The notes under the pieces were generated by a model that ran no database searches, was not told the DNA's origin, and worked only from the letters and a program-made list of their open reading frames with translations. This document shows, piece by piece, positions 1-4,782 of a stretch of 10,631 nucleotides of DNA (its first letter is position 1; each line of letters begins with the position of its first letter). The position numbers were made by a program, and so were the translations under genes. Source of the stretch: a bacterium (GTDB taxonomy: Bacteria; Bacillota_I; Bacilli_A; RF39; UBA660); NCBI GenBank assembly GCA_014846175.1, contig RKAV01000092.1:1-10631 (forward strand), given 5' to 3'.

Positions 1-538
1 AACTATTATAAGAAAAGTAAGAAAAGATAAATTATGTATTGGTTATAAGATGAAACGTAGTAGTTTTCCTATTAAAGATGATATAATACTAGATTTATAT
101 TTAAATATGATTATAACCATTAATTTTGGTTCTTCTTCGTTGTTTCAGGAGAAAATTAGGGATAATAATTTAGCAGTTGCTAATGGATATAACTTTGATA
201 AAGCAGGTGATATTATAACTTTCTTAGTAGAAGCTGATGTTTTAGATGAAGATAACTATATGGCCATACTTAATGAAACATTAAATGATTTAAAAGGTGA
301 TGATAAAAGTTTAGAAAGAATTAAGAAAGTATGGATATCATCTGAAGTTATGAAGACGGATTATAAAGAAGCTATGGTTAATAATGTAGTAACAGACCTT
401 AATTTATATCATGATTTTTGTGATAACTATGTAGAACTTATTAGAAATATGAATTCAGAAACGTTAAATAAAATAATTAAATGCTTGAACTTTGAAAATA
501 GAGCATTAGTTAGAATGGTTAACAAGAAAAGGTCATAA
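1..538 (+). CDS. M16-family (YmfH-like) peptidase, C-terminal fragment
   Basis: The reading frame is open to the left edge of the window, so this is the 3' part of a longer gene. The Met codon at 50 has no ribosome binding site and is an internal residue. About 178 residues are visible. The stretch CIGYKM, then a helix ending INFGSSSLFQEKIRDNNLA, and the later LERIKKVWISSEVMK segment followed by a helical tail match the C-terminal, non-catalytic M16C half of YmfH/YmfF-type zinc-peptidase homologues, where the usual wording is GFK...FGxSSxLYxxLxxxGL. The HXXEH zinc motif would lie in the N-terminal half, outside the window, so catalytic competence cannot be judged. In Bacilli these proteins usually occur as a ymfF-ymfH pair. 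Here the gene ends in a terminator and is followed by unrelated genes. The family assignment is inferred from motif spacing. Confidence 0.75.
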   Translation, partial: TIIRKVRKDKLCIGYKMKRSSFPIKDDIILDLYLNMIITINFGSSSLFQEKIRDNNLAVANGYNFDKAGDIITFLVEADVLDEDNYMAILNETLNDLKGDDKSLERIKKVWISSEVMKTDYKEAMVNNVVTDLNLYHDFCDNYVELIRNMNSETLNKIIKCLNFENRALVRMVNKKRS

Positions 539-546
539 TAATAAAA

Positions 547-586
547 AACTCAGACTAAAAATATAGTAGCTTGAGTTCTTTTTTTA
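547..586 (+). terminator. Rho-independent terminator of the M16 peptidase gene
   Basis: AACTCA (547-552) pairs with TGAGTT (572-577). After a 2-nt mismatch, CTA (555-557) pairs with TAG (567-569). A run rich in T follows at 579-585. It starts 8 bases after the stop codon. Confidence 0.75.
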
Positions 587-613
587 TAAATATTAAATTT
601 TTTAAAATTTGTG

Positions 614-672
614 AAAAAAAACCTGAAATTTAAAATTCGCTTTAAATTTATGCTGAATTTGCTAAATTCAGG
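614..672 (-). terminator. Possible minus-strand terminator / nested inverted-repeat cluster
   Basis: The arms CCTGAAATTTA (622-632) and TAAATTCAGG (663-672) pair with one bulged A. Read on the minus strand, the stem is followed by eight U (A614-621 on the plus strand), the layout of an intrinsic terminator. Two further hairpins lie within the same bases and compete with it: AAATTTAAA 626-634 with TTTAAATTT 641-649, and CTGAATTT 653-660 with AAATTCAG 664-671. No minus-strand gene was found that would need this terminator, apart from read-through from the tRNA unit at 1039-1208. It could be only a by-product of AT-rich inverted repeats. Confidence 0.4.
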
Positions 673-738
673 GTATATATTAATCGTAAAAGACAAAATT
701 CCTTAATTTTACGGCCTGAAAATGCAAAAATCGGTGTT

Positions 739-767
739 TTGACTATCTAATTAAAAAGTGTTATTAT
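739..767 (+). promoter_or_regulatory. Sigma-A-type promoter for the small ORF at 793
   Basis: TTGACT (739-744) and TATTAT (762-767) are separated by 17 bases. Transcription would start near 773, about 20 bases before the start codon. Confidence 0.7.
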
Positions 768-792
768 CATTGCACGAAGGGAGGGAAAAGGT

Positions 793-957
793 ATGTATCT
801 AAGAATTTTAAAAAGTAATGATGTAAAAAGATTCAATCAAATTACAGGGATAATATCAGATAAAGTATTTATCTGCAAAGAAGGACCTAAATACTATGCG
901 ATAATAGATGTAGATAACAAAATTGAAATTAGTAAAGAGATAGCTATTTTATTCTAG
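793..957 (+). CDS. Small hypothetical protein, 54 residues
   Basis: This short ORF has a clean expression context. A promoter with 17-bp spacing lies just upstream, a GGGAGG ribosome binding site (779-784) sits 8 bases before ATG 793, and a terminator hairpin overlaps the stop codon. The predicted protein starts MYLRILKSNDVKRF and ends KIEISKEIAILF, with no signal peptide, membrane segment or Cys pair (one Cys, in VFICKEG). It alternates short beta-like runs (VFICKEG, KYYAIIDV) with a helix-like N-terminal stretch, so it may be a small alpha/beta fold. A weak resemblance to diverged short HPr-like proteins, which share a DVKxF...YxxxD rhythm, was noticed, but it is too faint to name the gene. 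I do not recognise the family. It sits alone between the M16 gene and the divergent tRNA unit. Confidence 0.65.
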   Translation: MYLRILKSNDVKRFNQITGIISDKVFICKEGPKYYAIIDVDNKIEISKEIAILF

Positions 958-967
958 CTATTTTTAT
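940..967 (+). terminator. Terminator overlapping the end of the small ORF
   Basis: ATAGCTA (940-946) pairs perfectly with TAGCTAT (955-961) around an 8-nt loop, and T962-965 continue the U tract. The stop codon TAG (955-957) is inside the right arm. Confidence 0.7.
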
Positions 968-1000
968 TATAGTTATAATAAGAGGTAAATAATTTATGAC

Positions 1001-1028
1001 ATAATAAAACCCTTATTTAATAAGGGTT
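1001..1028 (-). terminator. Terminator of the tRNA unit
   Basis: AACCCTTAT (1008-1016) and ATAAGGGTT (1020-1028) form a perfect 9-bp stem with a 3-nt loop. On the minus strand it is followed by TTTTATTAT and lies 10 bases after the tRNA-Leu CCA end. Confidence 0.75.
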
Positions 1029-1038
1029 AAATCATTAA

Positions 1039-1122
1039 TGGTGCGGGTAACAGGAGTTGAACCTGCACGTCTATGACACTAGATCCTAAGTCTAGCGCGT
1101 CTGCCAATTCCGCCATACCCGC
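1039..1122 (-). tRNA. tRNA-Leu (anticodon UAG)
   Basis: Read on the minus strand, the acceptor GCGGGTA at the 5' end pairs with TACCCGC, followed by discriminator A and an encoded CCA (plus-strand TGG 1039-1041). The anticodon stem CTAGA/TCTAG carries the loop CTTAGGA with anticodon TAG, reading CUA and probably other CUN codons. The T arm contains GGTTCAACTCC. A long variable arm (class II) lies between the anticodon and T stems, as expected for Leu. Total length is 84 nt including CCA. It is the second gene of a two-tRNA transcript, 9 bases after the CAU tRNA. Confidence 0.96.
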
Positions 1123-1131
1123 GAATAAAAA

Positions 1132-1208
1132 TGGTGGACCCTGATGGACTCGAACCATCGACCGCCCGGTTATGAGCCGGATGCTCTAACCAACTGAGCT
1201 AAGGGTCC
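1132..1208 (-). tRNA. tRNA with CAU anticodon, probably Ile2 (lysidine-type)
   Basis: This is a complete 77-nt cloverleaf on the minus strand: acceptor GGACCCT with AGGGTCC, an A discriminator and encoded CCA; D arm AGCTCAGTTGGTTAGAGC; anticodon stem CCGG/CCGG with loop CTCATAA; and T arm with GGTTCGAGTCC. CAU can be initiator Met, elongator Met or Ile2 (C34 changed to lysidine by TilS, reading AUA). It lacks the GC-rich initiator anticodon stem. The GGACC acceptor and the CTCATAA loop resemble Firmicutes and Mycoplasma tRNA-Ile2 more than elongator Met, so Ile2 is preferred, with Met as the alternative. It is the first gene of the unit. Confidence 0.92.
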
Positions 1209-1228
1209 AGAACTTTCATTGCCATTTA

Positions 1229-1257
1229 ATAGTATCATATTTTTTTTACACATGCAA
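1229..1257 (-). promoter_or_regulatory. Promoter of the tRNA unit
   Basis: On the minus strand, TTGCAT (1257-1252) and TACTAT (1234-1229) are 17 bases apart. The -10 box lies 20 bases upstream of the first base of the CAU tRNA. Confidence 0.65.
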
Positions 1258-1318
1258 CACATTTTTGCTTTTTTGTATTAAAAATTTTTTTTGACCGTAT
1301 TATTATAGGGTAGAAAAT

Positions 1319-1759
1319 ATGTATAAAGCAAAAGAATTGTCATTTTTTTCTTATGAATTAGATTTACTTTTTAACTTAGGTTGAGTAATTAATCATGAAA
1401 TATATTTTGAATCTATAAAACCTTTTAAAGAATTACCAAATTCTAATCTATTATTAGCAATTAATAATTCGTTTGGAAATTTAGATAATATGTATAATAA
1501 AATAAAAGATTATGCTAAAGAACTAAAGGATAGTTGTTATTTGCTTTTAGTAGAAAATAATAAAAAAGAACTATTTTTATTAAATACTGCTAATCAAGAT
1601 AGTCCTTATTTATATGGCTTTACACCTTTATTATGTATAGATTTATGTGAACATGCTTACTATTTAGAATATAAAAATGATAGGAATAGATATATAGAAG
1701 AGATATTAAAAATAATTAACTTTTCTTATGCTAATAAAATTTTTGCTGAAAAAAAGTAA
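1319..1759 (+). pseudogene. Degraded Fe/Mn superoxide dismutase-like gene with in-frame TGA
   Basis: The frame from ATG 1319 (weak AGGG at 1307-1310 upstream) to TAA 1759 has 146 codons, interrupted once by TGA at 1382-1384 (codon 22). The C-terminal half is clearly Fe/Mn superoxide dismutase: LLLAINNSFGN, NTANQDSP, TPLLCIDLCEHAYYLEYKN. The metal ligands Asp108 and His112 of the D-x-x-x-H motif remain, and NHEIYF (N25-H26) corresponds to the NHxxYW region holding a third ligand. About 50 residues of the usual 200 are missing from the N-terminal half, including the HHxxHH helix with the first ligand His. Every canonical Trp is changed: DVWEH to DLCEH, GWAWLV to CYLLLV, FWNVVNW to ILKIINF. The Met codon at 1490 lacks a ribosome binding site and would give an 89-residue fragment. 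With one ligand lost it cannot be a normal dismutase. It is probably a pseudogene, otherwise a repurposed SOD-fold protein read through UGA. Confidence 0.8.
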
Positions 1760-1777
1760 AAAAGTCTATAAAACTGT

Positions 1778-1806
1778 TTGACTAGCCTGATAATTTATGG
1801 TAAAAT
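1778..1806 (+). promoter_or_regulatory. Promoter of the rplU operon
   Basis: TTGACT (1778-1783) and TAAAAT (1801-1806) are separated by 17 bases. The start point would be near 1812, at the first base of the leader RNA. Confidence 0.8.
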
Positions 1807-1811
1807 CATGG

Positions 1812-1910
1812 TGTTTGTAGCAAGAGGAGACCTCTTTCTCAAACCGCATTAAAAAGGTAGAAACAAAAATTATTTTGTGCCTTAAGAGCGAGTCTTAAGT
1901 TAAAAAAAGG
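1812..1910 (+). promoter_or_regulatory. Probable L21 leader (ribosomal protein autoregulatory RNA)
   Basis: The roughly 100-nt 5' untranslated region of rplU folds into several small hairpins. GTTTG (1813-1817) with CAAAC (1840-1844) encloses AGAGG/CCTCT (1823-1827 and 1831-1835). Next come ACAAAA/TTTTGT (1863-1868 and 1873-1878) and a perfect CTTAAGA/TCTTAAG stem (1881-1887 and 1893-1899), directly before the ribosome binding site. A structured leader at this place is known in Bacillota as the L21 leader, thought to let free L21 or a partner repress the operon. The assignment rests on position and hairpin layout; the Rfam consensus was not tested. Confidence 0.6.
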
Positions 1911-1920
1911 AGGTATTAAA

Positions 1921-2223
1921 ATGTACGCAGTTATTAAAACAGGTGGAAAACAATATCGTGTTAGTGAAGGAGACGAAATCTTTGTTGAAAAATTAGAAGT
2001 AGAAGATGGTAAAGATGTTACTTTTAATGAAGTATTAATGGTTAATGGAAAAGTTGGAACTCCTTATCTTGATGGTGCTAGTGTAACAGGAACTGTTCTA
2101 AAGCATGGTAAAGGTAAAAAAATCCGTATATTTAAGTATAAGAATAAGTCTAGAAGTAATCGTAAAACTCAAGGACATCGTCAACCTTATACAAAAATTA
2201 AGATTACTAAAATTAATGGATAA
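1921..2223 (+). CDS. rplU: 50S ribosomal protein L21
   Basis: This 100-residue protein is full length for L21. The start [18 protein letters not shown], the [20 protein letters not shown] centre and the basic C-terminal [20 protein letters not shown] are the family hallmarks; the last segment contacts 23S rRNA. L21 binds early in assembly of the large subunit and works with L20. ATG 1921 is preceded by AAAGGAGGT (1907-1915), an optimal ribosome binding site. It is the first gene of rplU-prp-rpmA-obgE, behind its own promoter and a structured leader, so translation is likely to be feedback-controlled. Confidence 0.98.
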   Translation: MYAVIKTGGKQYRVSEGDEIFVEKLEVEDGKDVTFNEVLMVNGKVGTPYLDGASVTGTVLKHGKGKKIRIFKYKNKSRSNRKTQGHRQPYTKIKITKING

Positions 2224-2225
2224 TT

Positions 2226-2528
2226 ATGATTAGTGTTAAAACAACAAAAGAAAATGGATTTTATAAGAAGATTGCAATATTAGGTCATGCTATGTATGAT
2301 GATTATGGTAAAGACATTGTTTGTAGTGCAGCTAGTTCAATAGTTACTACTACTGTTAATGGAATTTTATCAATAGATAAAGAAGCGTTAACATATAAAG
2401 TAGGAAAAGTTGGATTAACAATTGATGTTTTAAAACAAGATAAAATAGTAGAACTATTAATTTGCAATATGATTTCTTTATTAAAAGAATTAGAAGAAAA
2501 TTATAAAGATAATATTGAGGTAAAGTAA
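2226..2528 (+). CDS. prp: Ribosomal-processing cysteine protease Prp
   Basis: This is a 100-residue YsxB/Prp-family protein. The conserved ILGHA places the catalytic His at residue 21, and IVCSAAS places the catalytic Cys at 33, with the GHAxYxxxGxDxVC spacing typical of Prp. Prp removes the N-terminal extension of ribosomal protein L27 in Bacillota and related bacteria, a step needed for a functional peptidyl transferase centre. Its substrate is the next gene, and the L27 here carries the matching cleavage sequence. The start ATG lies 2 bases after the rplU stop and has no good ribosome binding site of its own, so translation is probably coupled to rplU, which would keep protease output low relative to the ribosomal proteins. 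Confidence 0.95.
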   Translation: MISVKTTKENGFYKKIAILGHAMYDDYGKDIVCSAASSIVTTTVNGILSIDKEALTYKVGKVGLTIDVLKQDKIVELLICNMISLLKELEENYKDNIEVK

Positions 2529-2540
2529 GGAGGAATAAAC

Positions 2541-2831
2541 GTGGAATTATTAAAGTTAAACATTCAGTTTTTTGCCCATAAAAAAGGACAAAGTTCAACT
2601 TCAAATGGACGTGATTCAATTGGTAGACGTTTAGGAGCAAAAGCAGCTGATGGTGAATTCGTAACAGCTGGTAGTATTCTTTATCGTCAAAGAGGAACAA
2701 AGATTCATCCTGGAGTTAACACTAAGCGTGGTAATGATGACAGTATCTTTGCAACTGTTGATGGTATTGTTAAGTTTGAACGTTTAGGAAAAGACAAAAA
2801 GCAAGTATCTGTTTACCCAGTTGCTGAGTAA
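2541..2831 (+). CDS. rpmA: 50S ribosomal protein L27 with a Prp-cleavable N-terminal extension
   Basis: This 96-residue protein has an initiating GTG at 2541 behind AAGGAGGA (2528-2535). Residues 5-12 read KLNIQFFA, the Prp recognition sequence (usually KLNLQFFA), with cleavage expected after Ala12 to expose HKKGQSST. The mature N-terminus reaches into the peptidyl transferase centre. The body has [21 protein letters not shown] and [13 protein letters not shown], diagnostic of L27. The extension uses Ile at the position usually held by Leu, which Prp would probably tolerate. It is co-transcribed with prp and followed by a weak hairpin, so obgE is likely expressed by partial read-through. Confidence 0.98.
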   Translation: MELLKLNIQFFAHKKGQSSTSNGRDSIGRRLGAKAADGEFVTAGSILYRQRGTKIHPGVNTKRGNDDSIFATVDGIVKFERLGKDKKQVSVYPVAE

Positions 2832-2848
2832 TACAGCTGCTTTTTTTC
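2820..2848 (+). terminator. Weak internal terminator/attenuator between rpmA and obgE
   Basis: GCTG (2823-2826) and CAGC (2834-2837), with the stop codon in the loop and extra imperfect pairs below, are followed by seven T (2841-2847). The stem is short, so incomplete termination is expected. No good promoter is seen before obgE, which suggests read-through feeds it. Confidence 0.4.
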
Positions 2849-2872
2849 TTTTAAAAAGAAAGGAAGATAAAT

Positions 2873-4141
2873 ATGTTTGTAGATGAGGTAGTATTAAAAG
2901 TAATAGCAGGAAGTGGTGGAGATGGTTGCACTGCTTTTAGAAGAGAAAAATATATCGCTTACGGTGGACCTTATGGTGGAAATGGTGGACATGGAGCAGA
3001 TATTATCTTTAGAGTGGATGAAGGACTTCATACTCTACTTGATTTACGTTATCAAAAATTAATAAAAGGTGAAAAAGGAGAAAATGGTAAGGGTAAAAAT
3101 CAGCATGGAAAAAGTAGAGAGCCAGTTATTGTTAAGGTACCACAAGGAACTGTAATATCTGATGTTGATACAGGCTTTATCCTAGCAGATTTGAAAGAAA
3201 AAGATGCATCATTTATTGTAGCTCATGGAGGACGTGGAGGACGTGGTAATACGGCCTTTAAAACTCAAGCTAATACAGCACCAAACTTTTCTGAAAATGG
3301 TGAACCAGGAGAAGAAAGAGAGATAAAAGTAGAATTGAAACTTCTAGCTGATGTTGGTCTTGTTGGTTTACCTAGTGTTGGAAAAAGCACTATTATTTCT
3401 AGTGTTTCTAAAGCTAAACCAAAGATTGCTGATTATCCATTTACTACTCTTCATCCACATTTAGGAGTAGTTAGAGCATCTAATAATGATACTTTTGTTA
3501 TGGCCGATTTACCTGGGCTAATAAAAGGAGCAAGTAATGGTGAGGGATTAGGTGATAGATTCTTAAAACATATTGAAAGAACTAAAGTATTACTTCATGT
3601 TTTAGATATGTCTCATGAAGATCCTTTAAAAGACTATGACTTAATCAATAATGAATTAAAATCATTTAGTGAAAAGTTAATTAAAAAAGACATGATTATT
3701 GTTGCTAATAAAATGGATGTAGTAGGTAGTGAAGAAAAATTAAAAACTTTAAAAGAAAATATTAAAGATAAAAAGATATTCGCTATTTCTGCTTTTGAAA
3801 AAACAGGTTTACAAGAAGTAGTTGATTATTTAGAAGAAATAGTTTCTAAGAATAGAGAAGTTGATTTATATGATAATGAAGATTTTGAAGACTATGTTCT
3901 ATATAAATTTAAGGAAGAAGAGCCATTTATAATTGAAAAGGAAGATGATTGCTTTGTTATAAAGGGTGATAAAGTAGAAAAACTATTTAAGATGACAAAG
4001 TTTAGCACTGAAGAAGGAATGCTTCGTTTTGCTAAGAAATTAAGAAGAATGGGAATTGATGAAAAACTAGAAGAAATGGGAGCCAAAGATGGTGACATGG
4101 TTAGAATACTAGACTTCTATTTTGAATTTAAAAATAATTAG
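2873..4141 (+). CDS. obgE: Ribosome-assembly GTPase Obg
   Basis: This 422-residue protein has the three Obg parts. An N-terminal glycine-rich Obg fold (about 1-158, with GGxGGxGAD, GGRGGRGN and NFSENGEPGE) is followed by a TRAFAC GTPase domain (about 159-330) with P-loop GLPSVGKST (165-173), switch TT (191-192), DLPGL (212-216), NKMD (279-282) and SAF (306-308). An OCT domain (about 340-420) closes the protein. Obg binds pre-50S particles, responds to GTP/GDP and ppGpp, and is usually essential. The ribosome binding site GGAAG (2861-2865) lies 7 bases before ATG. Location behind rplU-prp-rpmA is the standard Bacillota arrangement and fits its role in large-subunit assembly. Nothing is missing from the GTPase motifs. 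Confidence 0.97.
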   Translation: MFVDEVVLKVIAGSGGDGCTAFRREKYIAYGGPYGGNGGHGADIIFRVDEGLHTLLDLRYQKLIKGEKGENGKGKNQHGKSREPVIVKVPQGTVISDVDTGFILADLKEKDASFIVAHGGRGGRGNTAFKTQANTAPNFSENGEPGEEREIKVELKLLADVGLVGLPSVGKSTIISSVSKAKPKIADYPFTTLHPHLGVVRASNNDTFVMADLPGLIKGASNGEGLGDRFLKHIERTKVLLHVLDMSHEDPLKDYDLINNELKSFSEKLIKKDMIIVANKMDVVGSEEKLKTLKENIKDKKIFAISAFEKTGLQEVVDYLEEIVSKNREVDLYDNEDFEDYVLYKFKEEEPFIIEKEDDCFVIKGDKVEKLFKMTKFSTEEGMLRFAKKLRRMGIDEKLEEMGAKDGDMVRILDFYFEFKNN

Positions 4142-4280
4142 TTAATTTTATACTTTTCTCGTAGCAAAATCACTTGTTAATCAATAAGTATTGTGATAAT
4201 ATGTAGCAAGAAAACTTGCTTAAAATAAAAAAAAGAAACATTTATTTGCAAGTGAATGTCTCCTTCAATTTTTTTGGGTT
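4142..4280 (+). other. Structured 3' untranslated region of obgE with imperfect direct repeats
   Basis: No gene is seen. Two related segments begin GTAGCAA at 4161 and 4203 and continue (A/G)A..ACTTG.T.AA, about 42 bases apart. The second folds as AGCAAG/CTTGCT (4205-4210 and 4215-4220). Its ACTTGC arm can instead pair with GCAAGT at 4248-4253, and ACATTTA (4239-4245) can pair with TGAATGT (4253-4259), so competing folds exist. The region runs into the terminator at 4281. Confidence 0.45.
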
Positions 4281-4313
4281 GACACTCTATCTTAATGAAG
4301 AGTGTCTTTTTTT
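4281..4313 (+). terminator. Strong terminator of the rplU-obgE operon
   Basis: GACACTCT (4281-4288) pairs perfectly with AGAGTGTC (4299-4306), followed by seven T (4307-4313). Confidence 0.9.
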
Positions 4314-4354
4314 AAGCTTTATTTACATTATTATGCTATTCATGAAAAAAGTAT

Positions 4355-4384
4355 TTGACTTTTTACGACAAAACATGATAACAT
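4355..4384 (+). promoter_or_regulatory. Extended -10 promoter for the RNA at 4391 and the rnr-thrS leader
   Basis: TTGACT (4355-4360) and TGATAACAT (4376-4384: TGn plus TAACAT) have an 18-base spacer. The start point would be near 4391. No comparably good promoter lies between here and rnr. Confidence 0.7.
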
Positions 4385-4390
4385 AATGTT

Positions 4391-4486
4391 GAGGTTGGTT
4401 GCAGTCCTATTATTATATTTGTGTCCATATTAAAACGATGTGGTATCCATAAATATTATGTCCTTGCTGCAACCACTCCATTTTTT
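4391..4486 (+). ncRNA. Candidate structured small RNA or leader attenuator
   Basis: The sequence just downstream of the promoter folds as a rod. Stem 1 is TGGTTGCAG (4396-4404) with CTGCAACCA (4467-4475), extended by GAG/CTC (4391-4393 and 4476-4478). Stem 2 is ATTATATTT (4412-4420) with AAATATTAT (4451-4459), one mismatch. Stem 3 is CCATAT (4425-4430) with ATGTGG (4438-4443) around a 7-nt loop. Six T follow (4481-4486), so the RNA could end here as a molecule of about 96 nt. Four TCC triplets (4405, 4424, 4446, 4461) lie wholly or largely in the internal loops. I do not recognise a known RNA class. It may be an independent sRNA or the first attenuator of a long rnr-thrS leader. Confidence 0.5.
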
Positions 4487-4488
4487 AG

Positions 4489-4549
4489 TAGTAAGTATAA
4501 AGAGAGGAGAGCAGTACTCCGATCATTTCTCCTCTCTTTATACTTACTA
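4489..4549 (+). repeat. 22-bp perfect inverted repeat (stem-loop)
   Basis: The arms 4489-4510 and 4528-4549 are perfectly complementary over 22 bp (purine-rich core AAAGAGAGGAGA against TCTCCTCTCTTT). The loop is 17 nt (4511-4527). Neither strand has a U-run directly after the stem, although the plus side continues AT-rich. It lies between the RNA at 4391-4486 and the T-box. Function is unknown: it could be a second terminator, a processing or RNase III site, or a protein-binding element. Confidence 0.85.
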
Positions 4550-4565
4550 TATTTTAATATGTTTT

Positions 4566-4767
4566 TAATAAAGGACAAGATAAAATATTGACCTTATATA
4601 GAGACTTCATGGTTGGTGGAAATGAAGAAGAGATATTTTGTTACTACCTTTATGAGTAGAATTATGAAAAGTAATTCCGGGGTGACCGTTATTCTAAATA
4701 AAGTAAAATAGTGGATGGTACCGTGTTTTTAAGCACTCCTATGATTAGTCATAGGGGTGCTTTCTTT
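4566..4767 (+). promoter_or_regulatory. T-box riboswitch, threonine-specific, controlling rnr-thrS
   Basis: Stem I base ATAAAGG (4568-4574) pairs with CCTTTAT (4647-4653). The next helix is ATAAAATAT (4580-4588) with ATATTTTGT (4633-4641). The apical hairpin CTTCAT/ATGAAG (4605-4610 and 4622-4627) carries the conserved GGTGGAA loop. The 3' side of the specifier loop reads TACTA (4642-4646), giving ACU (Thr) at 4643-4645 followed by the expected purine. A middle hairpin GAATTA/TAATTC lies at 4659-4677. The T-box TGGTACCGTG (4716-4725) is where the uncharged tRNA CCA end pairs. The terminator AAGCACTCCTATG (4731-4743) with CATAGGGGTGCTT (4750-4762), then TCTTT, competes with the antiterminator. 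Uncharged tRNA-Thr would allow transcription into rnr and thrS. TAC (Tyr) is an alternative triplet, but downstream thrS favours Thr. Confidence 0.92.
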
Positions 4768-4782
4768 AGTGGGGGAAATAAT

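Noticed and set aside
50..538. M16-like gene starting at the Met codon at 50
   Set aside because: The frame is open to base 2 with family-like sequence upstream, and no ribosome binding site precedes 50. It is an internal Met of a truncated gene.
1291..1316. TTGACC as a promoter for the superoxide dismutase remnant
   Set aside because: The best -10 match (TAGAAA) is only 14 bases away, and with 17-base spacing transcription would begin beyond the ATG. TTGTAT/TATTAT (1273-1278, 1298-1303) has 19-base spacing and is weak.
1382..1384. Genome-wide UGA = Trp code (Mycoplasma code 4)
   Set aside because: All Trp codons in the intact genes are TGG, and the acyltransferase-like gene ends on TGA-TGA inside its terminator. 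A single TGA in a damaged gene does not support a recoded genome.
1490..1759. Independent 89-residue gene starting at 1490
   Set aside because: No ribosome binding site, and the upstream codons in the same frame (1385-1489) continue the superoxide dismutase homology, so it is the tail of the degraded gene.
2356..2700. Minus-strand ORF of 114 codons over prp/rpmA
   Set aside because: It lies opposite two well-supported genes; its Leu-rich translation is an antisense artefact of AT-rich coding sequence.
3892..4098. Minus-strand ORF inside obgE
   Set aside because: Antisense shadow of the conserved OCT domain; no ribosome binding site or recognisable domain.
4279..4284. TTGACA as a -35 box
   Set aside because: No -10 box lies 16-18 bases downstream. 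The bases belong to the terminator stem of the obgE operon.
4391..4549. 6S RNA, SRP RNA or tmRNA
   Set aside because: It is two separate hairpins. There is no GNRA-capped SRP domain, no single long rod with a central bubble, and no tRNA-like end with a tag ORF.
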